Source: Akkermansiaceae bacterium (GTDB lineage Bacteria > Verrucomicrobiota > Verrucomicrobiia > Verrucomicrobiales > Akkermansiaceae). From it: DNA of 64,000 bases. The notes under the pieces are model-generated. The model did not search any database, was not told the DNA's origin, and was given only the letters and a program-made list of their open reading frames with translations. Both the position numbers and the translations under genes were made by a program. Below are positions 39,691 to 47,267 of the stretch, piece by piece (positions within the stretch are counted from its first letter, which is position 1; each line of letters begins with the position of its first letter). Where the stretch lies: NCBI GenBank assembly GCA_019634595.1, contig JAHCBC010000002.1:1054001-1118000 (forward strand). Direction: 5' to 3'.

Positions 39691-42390
39691 ATGAAATTCC
39701 GCCACCTTTTCCCGATCGTCGCCGCCGTTCCCGCCGCGCACGCCTGGACGCCATCCACCGAGCCTCCGATCACCCAGCTTGAGGCCTTCGTCTGCTCGGA
39801 GAAGGATTTCGAGATCACCGCCTGGGCGACCTCACCGATGTTCCACAACCCGGCGAACATGGACATCGACCATCTCGGGCGGATCTGGATCACGGAAGGG
39901 GTGAACTACCGCCACGTCTCCAACCGCCGCCCGGAGGGTGACCGCGTGGTGATGCTGGAGGACACCGATGGCGACGGAAAGGCGGACAAGTCCACCGTCT
40001 TTTACCAGGATCCGGAACTGACCACCCCGCTGGGCATCGCGGTCTTTGACAATGTGGTGATCGTTTCCCAGCCGCCGAATCTCCTGAAGCTCACCGATGT
40101 GGACCGCAACGGGAAGCTGGAGCTGGACAAGGGCGACAAGCGCGAGGTGATCCTGACCGGCTTCAACGGCTACAACCATGACCACTCCCTGCACTCCCTG
40201 ACCGGTGGTCCGGACGGGAAATGGTACTTCAACCAAGGGAACATGTGCGGCCAGTTCACGGACGCTTCCGGGAAGACCTTCCGGATCGGCAGTCCATATG
40301 AGGACCGCCGCTTCGGCAAGGAAGCGGTGGATTCCCGGAAGATCGCCGGGGAGAAATCGGACGATGGCTTCGTCTATGTCGGCGGTTTCACCGTGCGGAT
40401 GAACCCGGACGCCACCCATGCGGAGATCATCGGCCACAACTACCGGAACTCCTACGAACAGACGATCAACACGCTGGGCGACCTCTATCAGAATGACAAC
40501 GATGACCCGCCGGCCTGCCGCGTGACCCACATCCTGGAGCGGGGCAACGCGGGCTTCGCCTCCCGTGACGGCAAGCGCAGTTGGAAAGCCGACCAGCGCC
40601 CCGGGCAGGACACGCCGACCGCTGAATGGCGCCAGTGGGACCCGGACACCATGCCCGCCGGGGATGTCTATGGTGGCGGTTCCCCCACCGGCATCGCTTT
40701 CTATGAGAACGGTGCGATGGGGGATGCGTTCAACGGCACCCTGCTCTCCTGCGAGCCGGGCAAAAACGTGGTGTTTTCCTACCGCCCGGAGATCAAGGGC
40801 GCGGGCCGCACGCTCGACCGGAAGGATTTCCTCACCACGAACACCTCCGGCGTGTTCGCCGGTTCGGACTTCGTCGGCGGCAACATCAAGGATCTGGACA
40901 AGAAGAAAAAGGAAGACATCCAGCATCTCCTCTTCCGTCCGTCTGACATCACGGTCGGTCCGGATGGCGCGCTCTATGTCTCTGACTGGACGGACCCCCG
41001 TGTGGGAGGTCACGGCACCCAGGATGAGGGTGCCGGCGGCATCATCTACCGCCTCGCGCCGAAGGGCTTCAAATCGGTGGTGCCGAAGATTGATCTCAAC
41101 ACCATCGACGGTGCCGTCGCCGCCCTGAAATCCCCGGCGGTGAACACCCGCTGGCTCGGCTTCCAGAAGCTGAAGTCCGAAGGTGCGAAGGCGTATGACG
41201 CCGTGGTCGCGGTACTGGACGACAAGAACCCCTTCATCGCCAACCGCGCGATCTGGCTGCTGCCGTATCTCGGCGAGAAGGGCGTGGCGAAACTCGATAC
41301 CTTCGTCGCCAGCAAGGATGAGGCCCAGCGCCTGATCGCTTTCCGCGCGGTCCGCCGGACCGATGGAAAGGTCGATGCCCTGCCCTACGCGAAGAAACTG
41401 GCGAAAGATCCGTCATCCGCCATCCGTGCGGAAGCCGCCCAGGAAATGCGCTACCGCAGCTTTGACGAGGCGAAGGAAGTGCTCGTGGAAGTGGCGAGAG
41501 CCTACGACGGTGAAGACCGCGCCTATCTCTTCTCCATCGGTGCCGGTGCCGGCCAGAACACCGCCCAGCTCTGGAGCGCGCTGTCCGAGGCGCTCAAGCC
41601 CGGCGAGCCTTCCAAGTGGTCCGACACGTTCGCGCGTCTCACCTGGCGTCTGATGCCGGAAGCCGCGGTCCCGGCGTTGAAGGCCCGCGCTCTCGACGGC
41701 AGCCTCAGCGAGGAACAGCGGAAGATGGCGGTGGATACCATCGCTTTCATCAAGGCGGCTCCCTCCGTCGCGGCGATGCTCGATCTGGCCTCGAACGATT
41801 CACCGGTGAAGGACCAGGCGAAGTGGTGGCTCACCAACCGCAGCGAAGGGGAGTGGGCCTCGATGGGCGTCAAAGAGGAAATGCAGAAACGTGGTCTGAT
41901 TGAGAAGCCGGTGGAGATCGTGGAAGTCACGGTTCCCGCCAAGCCTTCCTCCACCAAGTTCACCGCGGCGGACGTCCTTGCGCTCAAGGGCGATGCCGCG
42001 AAGGGCAAGCTGGCCGCCGCGCGCTGCGTCATGTGCCACAAGGTTGATGGCCAGGGTGTGGAGCATGGTCCGGATCTCAAAGGCTTCGGTTCCCGGCAGC
42101 CTGCCGAAGTCGTTGCCCGGGCCATCGTTGATCCGTCCGCGGAGATCGCGCTCGGCTTTGAAGGAGTCGCCATCCGCACCAAGGGCAACAAGTGGATCGA
42201 CGGCCTGATCGTCGCCGACGGGGATCCTGTCACCATCCGCTCCACCGGTGGCATCGTCCAGAAAGTGGCGAAGAAGGACATCGCGGAGCGCAAGCAGATG
42301 GACCGTTCGCTGATGTTGAACGCGGACCAGCTCGGCCTGAGCGCCCAGGATGTGGCGGACATCGTCGAGTGGATGAAGGCCTATAAATAA
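39691..42390 (+). CDS. PVC-type heme-binding CxxCH protein (putative membrane-bound dehydrogenase)
   Basis: 899 residues with signal peptide MKFRHLFPIVAAVPAAHA. Residues about 30-460 form a beta-propeller of the Pirellula/Verrucomicrobium dehydrogenase type (MDIDHLGRIWITEGVNYR, DTDGDGKADKSTVFYQ, NHDHSLHSLTGGPDGKWYF, VGPDGALYVSDWTDPR). A HEAT-like helical part (about 470-750) follows, then a c-type heme site CVMCHK (about 779-784) with GPDLKGFGSR and a putative distal heme ligand region. PVC genomes carry many such proteins, thought to be sugar or alcohol dehydrogenases; the substrate is unknown. It ends at an intrinsic terminator. Confidence 0.88.
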   Translation: MKFRHLFPIVAAVPAAHAWTPSTEPPITQLEAFVCSEKDFEITAWATSPMFHNPANMDIDHLGRIWITEGVNYRHVSNRRPEGDRVVMLEDTDGDGKADKSTVFYQDPELTTPLGIAVFDNVVIVSQPPNLLKLTDVDRNGKLELDKGDKREVILTGFNGYNHDHSLHSLTGGPDGKWYFNQGNMCGQFTDASGKTFRIGSPYEDRRFGKEAVDSRKIAGEKSDDGFVYVGGFTVRMNPDATHAEIIGHNYRNSYEQTINTLGDLYQNDNDDPPACRVTHILERGNAGFASRDGKRSWKADQRPGQDTPTAEWRQWDPDTMPAGDVYGGGSPTGIAFYENGAMGDAFNGTLLSCEPGKNVVFSYRPEIKGAGRTLDRKDFLTTNTSGVFAGSDFVGGNIKDLDKKKKEDIQHLLFRPSDITVGPDGALYVSDWTDPRVGGHGTQDEGAGGIIYRLAPKGFKSVVPKIDLNTIDGAVAALKSPAVNTRWLGFQKLKSEGAKAYDAVVAVLDDKNPFIANRAIWLLPYLGEKGVAKLDTFVASKDEAQRLIAFRAVRRTDGKVDALPYAKKLAKDPSSAIRAEAAQEMRYRSFDEAKEVLVEVARAYDGEDRAYLFSIGAGAGQNTAQLWSALSEALKPGEPSKWSDTFARLTWRLMPEAAVPALKARALDGSLSEEQRKMAVDTIAFIKAAPSVAAMLDLASNDSPVKDQAKWWLTNRSEGEWASMGVKEEMQKRGLIEKPVEIVEVTVPAKPSSTKFTAADVLALKGDAAKGKLAAARCVMCHKVDGQGVEHGPDLKGFGSRQPAEVVARAIVDPSAEIALGFEGVAIRTKGNKWIDGLIVADGDPVTIRSTGGIVQKVAKKDIAERKQMDRSLMLNADQLGLSAQDVADIVEWMKAYK

Positions 42391-42415
42391 CGGGGTCCAG
42401 GCCCATGAAACGAAG

Positions 42416-42443
42416 AAGGCGGGCAATGATGCCCGCCTTTTTT
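42416..42443 (+). terminator. Intrinsic terminator after the heme protein gene
   Basis: AAGGCGGGCA (42416-42425) pairs with TGCCCGCCTT (42430-42439) around a 4-nt loop; a run of six T ends at 42443. It lies 25 bp after the stop codon, and because the stem is symmetric it may also serve the opposite strand. Confidence 0.9.
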
Positions 42444-42478
42444 CGTGCCGTTCCGGAGTTCTCCGGAAGCGGCGGCTG

Positions 42479-43048
42479 TTACCTGGGGATCACCAGGACT
42501 TTGCCCGGCTGGATCAGGGAACCCTTGATGCCGTTCGCCCGTTGGAGGGCGGCGACCGACGTCTTGTTGCGGGCGGCGATGGCGGAAAGGGTGTCGCCTT
42601 TCTTGATGGTGTAGCGGGAGGCAGCCGGCTTCGCGGCAGGCTTTTTCGCCGCCACGGTGGCCTTCGGCTTGGGCTTGGTGGACGCCGTGGTGGCGGCAGG
42701 CTTGCGGGCGGTGGAGGAAGAGGTGCTGGTTGTGGTTCTCACCGGGGTCGGTCTCGAAACGACCGGGGTCGGGGAGATGTTGCCGGGCTGGCGGGTGTTT
42801 GCCGCGGTCGGGATCGGCACGGAGTCCGCCGGTGGCTCGTCATTCATGACCAGCGCGTCACCCGGTGAGGATCCGCCGCGTTTCCATTTGGAAGGATTGT
42901 CCGCCCATTCCTCGATGTAGTTGCCACGGCTGTCGAACGGTCCGGTTCCGGAAGGATTGTTGTTGCTGGCCGTGGATCCCGTGGAACCGCAGCTCGCGAG
43001 CAGCAGCGCGGTGCAGCCCGCGGCGGTCATCTGGAGAGCCAATTTCAT
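42479..43048 (-). CDS. LysM-domain lipoprotein
   Basis: 189 residues. The N-terminus MKLALQMTAAGCTALLLASCGS ends in a lipobox (L-A-S-C). A K/P/T/A-rich linker (about 85-145) leads to a C-terminal LysM module (146-189: YTIKKGDTLSAIAARNKTSV...LQRANGIKGSLIQPGKVLVI), which binds peptidoglycan. DSRGNYIEEWADNPSKWK (about 39-56) is a short conserved-looking motif of unknown role. Probably an outer-membrane lipoprotein tethered to the cell wall. Confidence 0.85.
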   Translation of the reverse strand: MKLALQMTAAGCTALLLASCGSTGSTASNNNPSGTGPFDSRGNYIEEWADNPSKWKRGGSSPGDALVMNDEPPADSVPIPTAANTRQPGNISPTPVVSRPTPVRTTTSTSSSTARKPAATTASTKPKPKATVAAKKPAAKPAASRYTIKKGDTLSAIAARNKTSVAALQRANGIKGSLIQPGKVLVIPR

Positions 43049-43251
43049 GGGCGCAACTATGGCGTTCTCCGCCGGTTTGGCAAAGCATTGTTAAATCGGC
43101 TGTATTTTTGTGAATACCATGTGTGGGGAAAATCAGGCGCTGTTCCCGGTCCGGTTCCCGCCCGGGAACGAAATCCAGGGACCCCGGAGACGGCATCCGG
43201 GCGAAGCTGTTGCAAGAGTGGACCGGCGATGGGCAGTATTCCTGTCAACCC

Positions 43252-44256
43252 ATGAAAGAATCCTCCGCCCAGCCCTCGTTCCGCCGCCGGGACGTCATCA
43301 AGACCCTCGTCTTCAGCAGCGCTGCCCTCGGTGCGGGGTGGCCCTCCCGCTCCGCGGCTGCGGTGCCTGAGCTGAAGTTCGGAAAAGACGGCATCCATTT
43401 CCTCGCCGTCGGAGACTTCGGCACCGGCAACGCCGCGCAGAAACAGGTGGCGGAGCGGATGAACGACTTCGCCGGAAAACTGGGAAGCCCCCTGACGGCG
43501 GTCCTCGCGCTGGGCGACAATTTCTACAACCACCTGGAACCCGCCCGGTTCGGTCCGGGATTCGAGGAGATGTATTCCAAGGAACATCTCGACGTCCCCT
43601 TTTACGCCTGCCTGGGGAACCACGACTACGGTCCGTCCTACGATTCCAAGCAGGGGAGGGCGAAGGCCGACATGCAGCTCGAGTATGCGAAGGCAAACTC
43701 CGCCTCCCGCTGGAAGATGCCCGCGAAGTGGTATGCGACTGAGTTTCCCGCCGCCGGAAAGCCGCTCGTGAAGATCATCTACCTCGACTCGAACACGTTC
43801 GAGGGCGGGCTGACTCCCCAGGAAAAGGTCGATCAGAAACGCTGGCTGGAGGCGGAATTGAAAAAGGAAACCAAGGCGAAGTGGACATGGGTCGTCAGCC
43901 ACTACCCGGTTTTTTCCGATACGACGAAGCGGAAGGACAACCAGGGACTGATCAAGAATTGGGGCGGTTACTTCCAGGAAAACCCGATCTCCCTCTATCT
44001 CTCCGGGCACGACCACAACCTCCAGCACCTCCAGGTGGAGGGCTACCAACCCAGCTTCCTTGTTTCCGGAGGTGGAGGCGCCAGGCTTTATGAGATCACG
44101 GACACCGGCCGCGGATTCTCCCGCCAGATCCTGGGTTTCAACCACATCCACGTGAACGACGAGCGGATCCTGGTCCAGCTCATCGACGGCGACGGCAACC
44201 GGATGCACGCATTCGAGAAAAGCCACAAGGGTGAGATCAAGATCCTAGAGGCCTGA
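43252..44256 (+). CDS. Tat-exported metallophosphoesterase (purple acid phosphatase-like)
   Basis: 334 residues from ATG 43252. A twin-arginine-type signal (FRRRDVIKTLVFSSAALGAG) is followed by the five metallophosphoesterase motifs: GDFGTGN, GDNFYNH, LGNHDYG, VVSHYPVF and SGHDHNLQHL. Together they make a dinuclear metal site as in tartrate-resistant acid phosphatases. It heads a three-gene overlapping operon (TGATG with the next gene), suggesting joint periplasmic degradation of an external substrate. Confidence 0.88.
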   Translation: MKESSAQPSFRRRDVIKTLVFSSAALGAGWPSRSAAAVPELKFGKDGIHFLAVGDFGTGNAAQKQVAERMNDFAGKLGSPLTAVLALGDNFYNHLEPARFGPGFEEMYSKEHLDVPFYACLGNHDYGPSYDSKQGRAKADMQLEYAKANSASRWKMPAKWYATEFPAAGKPLVKIIYLDSNTFEGGLTPQEKVDQKRWLEAELKKETKAKWTWVVSHYPVFSDTTKRKDNQGLIKNWGGYFQENPISLYLSGHDHNLQHLQVEGYQPSFLVSGGGGARLYEITDTGRGFSRQILGFNHIHVNDERILVQLIDGDGNRMHAFEKSHKGEIKILEA

Positions 44257-45428
44257 TGAAGACCGTTGCTTTGCTCGCCTGGTTGGGATTCGCGGTGGTT
44301 GCCGCCGCTTCGCCGTGGCCGGTCGATGAGCTGAAGAAAGTGCCTGTTTCCCACGCACTGCCGGACAAGGCGGTTGGTGAAGTGAAGGCGGTGTTCATCG
44401 ATGGGCCGGACCATGATGGGAAGAAGACACGCTTTTTCGCCTACTACGGCATCCCGAAATCCCCGGACGGAGCCAAGGTGCCCGCGATGGTGCTGGTGCA
44501 TGGTGGCGGCGGCTCGGCATTCTCCTCATGGGTGAAGCTGTGGGTGGACCGCGGCTATGCGGCGATCTCGATGGACACCTGTGGCTCGGTCAGCGGTGGG
44601 GGCTACCGGAACCATCCGCGCCACGAGATGGGTGGACCTCCCGGGTGGGGGGGCTTCGACCAGATCGACAAGCCGCTGAAGGACCAGTGGACCTATCACG
44701 CGGTTTCGGACGTGATGCTGGCCCATTCATGGATCCGGGCGCAGGACGGGGTGGATGCGGAGAAGACGGGCATCACCGGCATCTCGTGGGGAGGTTACCT
44801 GACGTGCATCGCCGCGGGTGTGGATGACCGTTTCAAGTTCGCCGTGCCCGTGTACGGATGTGGATTCCTCACGGACAATTCCGCCTGGCTGGACGCGTTC
44901 GGAAAGATGGGGCCGGAGAACAAGGAGAAGTGGCGGGTGAACTGGGATCCCTCCGCGCATCTGCCGCAGGCGAAGATGCCCATGCTGTGGGTCACAGGGA
45001 CGAATGACTTCGCCTTCCCCATGGACTCCCTCCAGCGGTCCTACCAACTGCCGCAGGGCGAACGTTTCCTCGCGATCCGGCCGCGCATGCCGCACGGCCA
45101 CGGAGCGGCGGGGGAGGCTCCGGCGGAGATCCACGCGATGGCGGACGCGGTGCTGAAGGGTGGCCCGGCCATGGCGAAGGTCACGCTCGGTGCGAGGGAT
45201 GGCCGGAAGGTTTCCGCTGCATGGACCGGAGGCGGGAAGATGGTTTCCGCGGCGCTCAATTACACCACGGACGAAGGCCAGTGGCAGAAGCGCGTGTGGA
45301 AGGAAATCGCCGCGACGCCCGGTGACGGCCGCGTGGAGGCGGAATTGCCGGAAGGCACGAAGGTCTATTACTTCAACCTGCAGGACGGGAAGGGCCTCGT
45401 CGCCAGCAGCGAACACGAAACCCTATGA
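44256..45428 (+). CDS. Secreted alpha/beta hydrolase (dienelactone-hydrolase/acetyl-xylan-esterase-like)
   Basis: 390 residues with signal peptide MKTVALLAWLGFAVVAAAS. The HGG oxyanion motif (VLVHGGGGSAFSSW), the nucleophile elbow GISWGGYLTC and the C-terminal MPHGHGAAGEAP with the catalytic histidine are visible; MLWVTGTNDFAFPM holds the acid region. An extra C-terminal beta domain (about 300-390) follows. Similar PVC proteins are annotated as acetyl-xylan or cephalosporin esterases or S9-like peptidases. Starts one base inside the phosphatase stop and overlaps the next gene by 4 bp. Confidence 0.82.
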   Translation: MKTVALLAWLGFAVVAAASPWPVDELKKVPVSHALPDKAVGEVKAVFIDGPDHDGKKTRFFAYYGIPKSPDGAKVPAMVLVHGGGGSAFSSWVKLWVDRGYAAISMDTCGSVSGGGYRNHPRHEMGGPPGWGGFDQIDKPLKDQWTYHAVSDVMLAHSWIRAQDGVDAEKTGITGISWGGYLTCIAAGVDDRFKFAVPVYGCGFLTDNSAWLDAFGKMGPENKEKWRVNWDPSAHLPQAKMPMLWVTGTNDFAFPMDSLQRSYQLPQGERFLAIRPRMPHGHGAAGEAPAEIHAMADAVLKGGPAMAKVTLGARDGRKVSAAWTGGGKMVSAALNYTTDEGQWQKRVWKEIAATPGDGRVEAELPEGTKVYYFNLQDGKGLVASSEHETL

Positions 45429-46423
45429 GAGCCATCCGCCTGTTTCTCCTTTCCGCCGCATCCGCTTTCGCGGCGGTGCATGAGGTGGCGGATTTCAAAT
45501 CTCTGGAGAATGCCTGCGTGACCGCGGTGCCGGGGGATGAGATCGTCATCGCGAAGGGGACATACCGCATCACCGGCAACTCCAGGATCTGGATCACCGG
45601 ACGTCCCGGGCCGGTGACGGTGCGCGGCGCGACGGGAAAGCCGGAGGATGTCATCATCGAGGGTGACGGGCAGGACGCCAAGTCGGTGCAGATGATCTTT
45701 GAACTCACCGATTCCCCGAAGTGGACGTTCCGGGACCTGACGGTGCGGAATTCCTACTACCATGGCTTCAAGCTCAACACTTCCTCCACCGACTGCGTCC
45801 TGCGGAACGTGGTGATGCGTGATCACGGCGAGTCCGGGGTCAAGGGCACCAGTGATCCGGACAAGGGCCACTACCCGGACCGCCTGCTGGTGGAGGACTG
45901 CGACATCGGCTTCACGAAAAAGACCGGCGGCACCCGCAGCGTGGTGGAGGGGATCGACGGGGTGGCCGTGAAGGACTGGGTCATCCGCAACAACCGCTTC
46001 GTGAACGTGCAGAAAAACGGCGGGCCAGCCTATGGCGCGTTCACCAAGGGGAACTCGATGGACACCATCATCGAGGGCAACCGCTTCGAGAACTGCTTCA
46101 TCGGTGCGTCGTTCGGCGGTGGCGGCACCGGCGCGGCCTACTTCCGGGATCACGACCGCTCGCTGGAACATCGCTGGGGGGTGATCCGGAACAATGTCTT
46201 CATCAACTGCACGGACGCCGCCATCTACATCAACAAAGGGAACTCCTGCATCATCGGAGGCAACCGGATGACAGGCTGCGGGATGAACATCCAGCTCCGC
46301 TTCCCCGAAACGACCGGTTGGGTGGAGAAAGGGAATGTCACGGACAACAAGAAGGAACCGTTGGTGCGGCTCAGGGACGGGGCGGTGCTGCTCAAGGGAG
46401 AGCCGGCGAAGGGGAAGCAATAG
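45425..46423 (+). CDS. Secreted right-handed parallel beta-helix protein (polysaccharide lyase-like)
   Basis: 332 residues with signal peptide MRAIRLFLLSAASAFAAV. The repeated strands of a parallel beta-helix are evident: GDEIVIAKGTYRI, VTVRGATGKPEDVIIEGDG, CVLRNVVMRDHGESGVKG, WVIRNNRFVNVQ, TIIEGNRFENCFIGASFGG and RNNVFINCTDAAIYIN. The fold occurs in polysaccharide lyases and pectin- or alginate-acting enzymes. Catalytic residues cannot be assigned with confidence. It overlaps the esterase gene by ATGA, making the last member of the phosphatase-esterase-helix operon. Confidence 0.8.
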   Translation: MRAIRLFLLSAASAFAAVHEVADFKSLENACVTAVPGDEIVIAKGTYRITGNSRIWITGRPGPVTVRGATGKPEDVIIEGDGQDAKSVQMIFELTDSPKWTFRDLTVRNSYYHGFKLNTSSTDCVLRNVVMRDHGESGVKGTSDPDKGHYPDRLLVEDCDIGFTKKTGGTRSVVEGIDGVAVKDWVIRNNRFVNVQKNGGPAYGAFTKGNSMDTIIEGNRFENCFIGASFGGGGTGAAYFRDHDRSLEHRWGVIRNNVFINCTDAAIYINKGNSCIIGGNRMTGCGMNIQLRFPETTGWVEKGNVTDNKKEPLVRLRDGAVLLKGEPAKGKQ

Positions 46424-46444
46424 GCCGGAGAGGTCCGTTCTTCC

Positions 46445-46472
46445 GTAGCGTGATGGCTGCGCCATCACGGCT
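46445..46472 (+). repeat. REP-like element (GTAG head + hairpin), copy 1
   Basis: It starts with GTAG, followed by a hairpin CGTGATGGC-TGC-GCCATCACG (9-bp perfect stem). It lies 22 bp after the beta-helix gene stop. It is homologous to the element at 46563-46590 in the opposite orientation. Confidence 0.75.
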
Positions 46473-46562
46473 GGGTGGATGGGTGAGGGCTTCCGATACC
46501 AATGACCCATCGGTGCCATCTTTTCACGGAACGGAGCAGTGGGGATCGTCGTGAATTTTCCC

Positions 46563-46590
46563 AACCGTAACGGCGCAGCCGTTACGCTAC
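46563..46590 (-). repeat. REP-like element (GTAG head + hairpin), copy 2, inverted
   Basis: On the minus strand it reads GTAG then the stem CGTAACGGC-TGC-GCCGTTACG (9-bp perfect). Compared with copy 1, the stem differs at two positions on each side, and every change is compensated on the opposite arm. The pair forms a BIME-like inverted unit between the convergent genes ending at 46423 and 46612. Confidence 0.75.
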
Positions 46591-46611
46591 CCCTGTGGAC
46601 AGACGTCCCGG

Positions 46612-47265
46612 CTATTCCAGTTCGAGGGTTCTGGTCGGCAGCGGCGGTGGCCCTTTGCCCTCTGGTGGAGGCTCGACGTCGATGTCATGCTCGAACAACT
46701 CCATCGCCGTCTTCGCGACCTTCACGGTGTCGTAGAAGGCATACGCGCCCACACCCAGAGCACCGACCACCGGCAGCCAGCGGGAGACGGCCTTGCCGAG
46801 CGATTTCTGGGTGATCTTCACGCCGATTTTCTTGGCGATCTTTTCCAGCACCTTCGGCGAAAGCTGGCGCACCAGATAGCGGTCACCCACTCGGACCACC
46901 ACATCCCGCACGGCCATGGCCGCACCGTGGCGGAACAGGCAATAGACCATCTGCTCCCGGGAAAGGGCGGCGGTTTTTCCATAAACCCCTGCGATGTCCG
47001 CGACCATCTGGGTCTGGATCCTCCACATGGTGTGCAGCTCCGGCAGGATGGTCAGCCAGCCGATGGGGCCGGGCGGCAGGGCCAGTGCACCAGCGGCTGC
47101 CGCCGCTTTCGCGGCCGCGGAGTTCGCGATCGCCTGCGCGCTCTGATGGGGAGTGATGCTTTCCGACTGGCTGGTTTCGGGGATCTTGCCGAGGAACTTC
47201 AGGATCGCGTTGGCGATCTTGTGGCCCGGCTGGTCGGGATCGGGGATGACGGGGAGGTGGTCCAT
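46612..47265 (-). CDS. EcsC-like membrane-associated protein
   Basis: 217 residues from ATG 47265. An Ala-rich stretch (ANSAAAKAAAAAGALALPPGPIGWLTILPEL) leads into MWRIQTQMVADIAGVYGKTAALSREQMVYCLFRHGAA and a C-terminal hydrophobic stretch (WLPVVGALGVGAYAFYDTV). The order 'P-G-P...L-x-x-L...R-x-Q...I-A-x-x-Y-G' resembles the EcsC family, but the match is modest. Function unknown. It starts 2 bp after the glgB stop, so it is probably co-transcribed with it. Confidence 0.5.
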   Translation of the reverse strand: MDHLPVIPDPDQPGHKIANAILKFLGKIPETSQSESITPHQSAQAIANSAAAKAAAAAGALALPPGPIGWLTILPELHTMWRIQTQMVADIAGVYGKTAALSREQMVYCLFRHGAAMAVRDVVVRVGDRYLVRQLSPKVLEKIAKKIGVKITQKSLGKAVSRWLPVVGALGVGAYAFYDTVKVAKTAMELFEHDIDVEPPPEGKGPPPLPTRTLELE

Positions 47266-47267
47266 TT

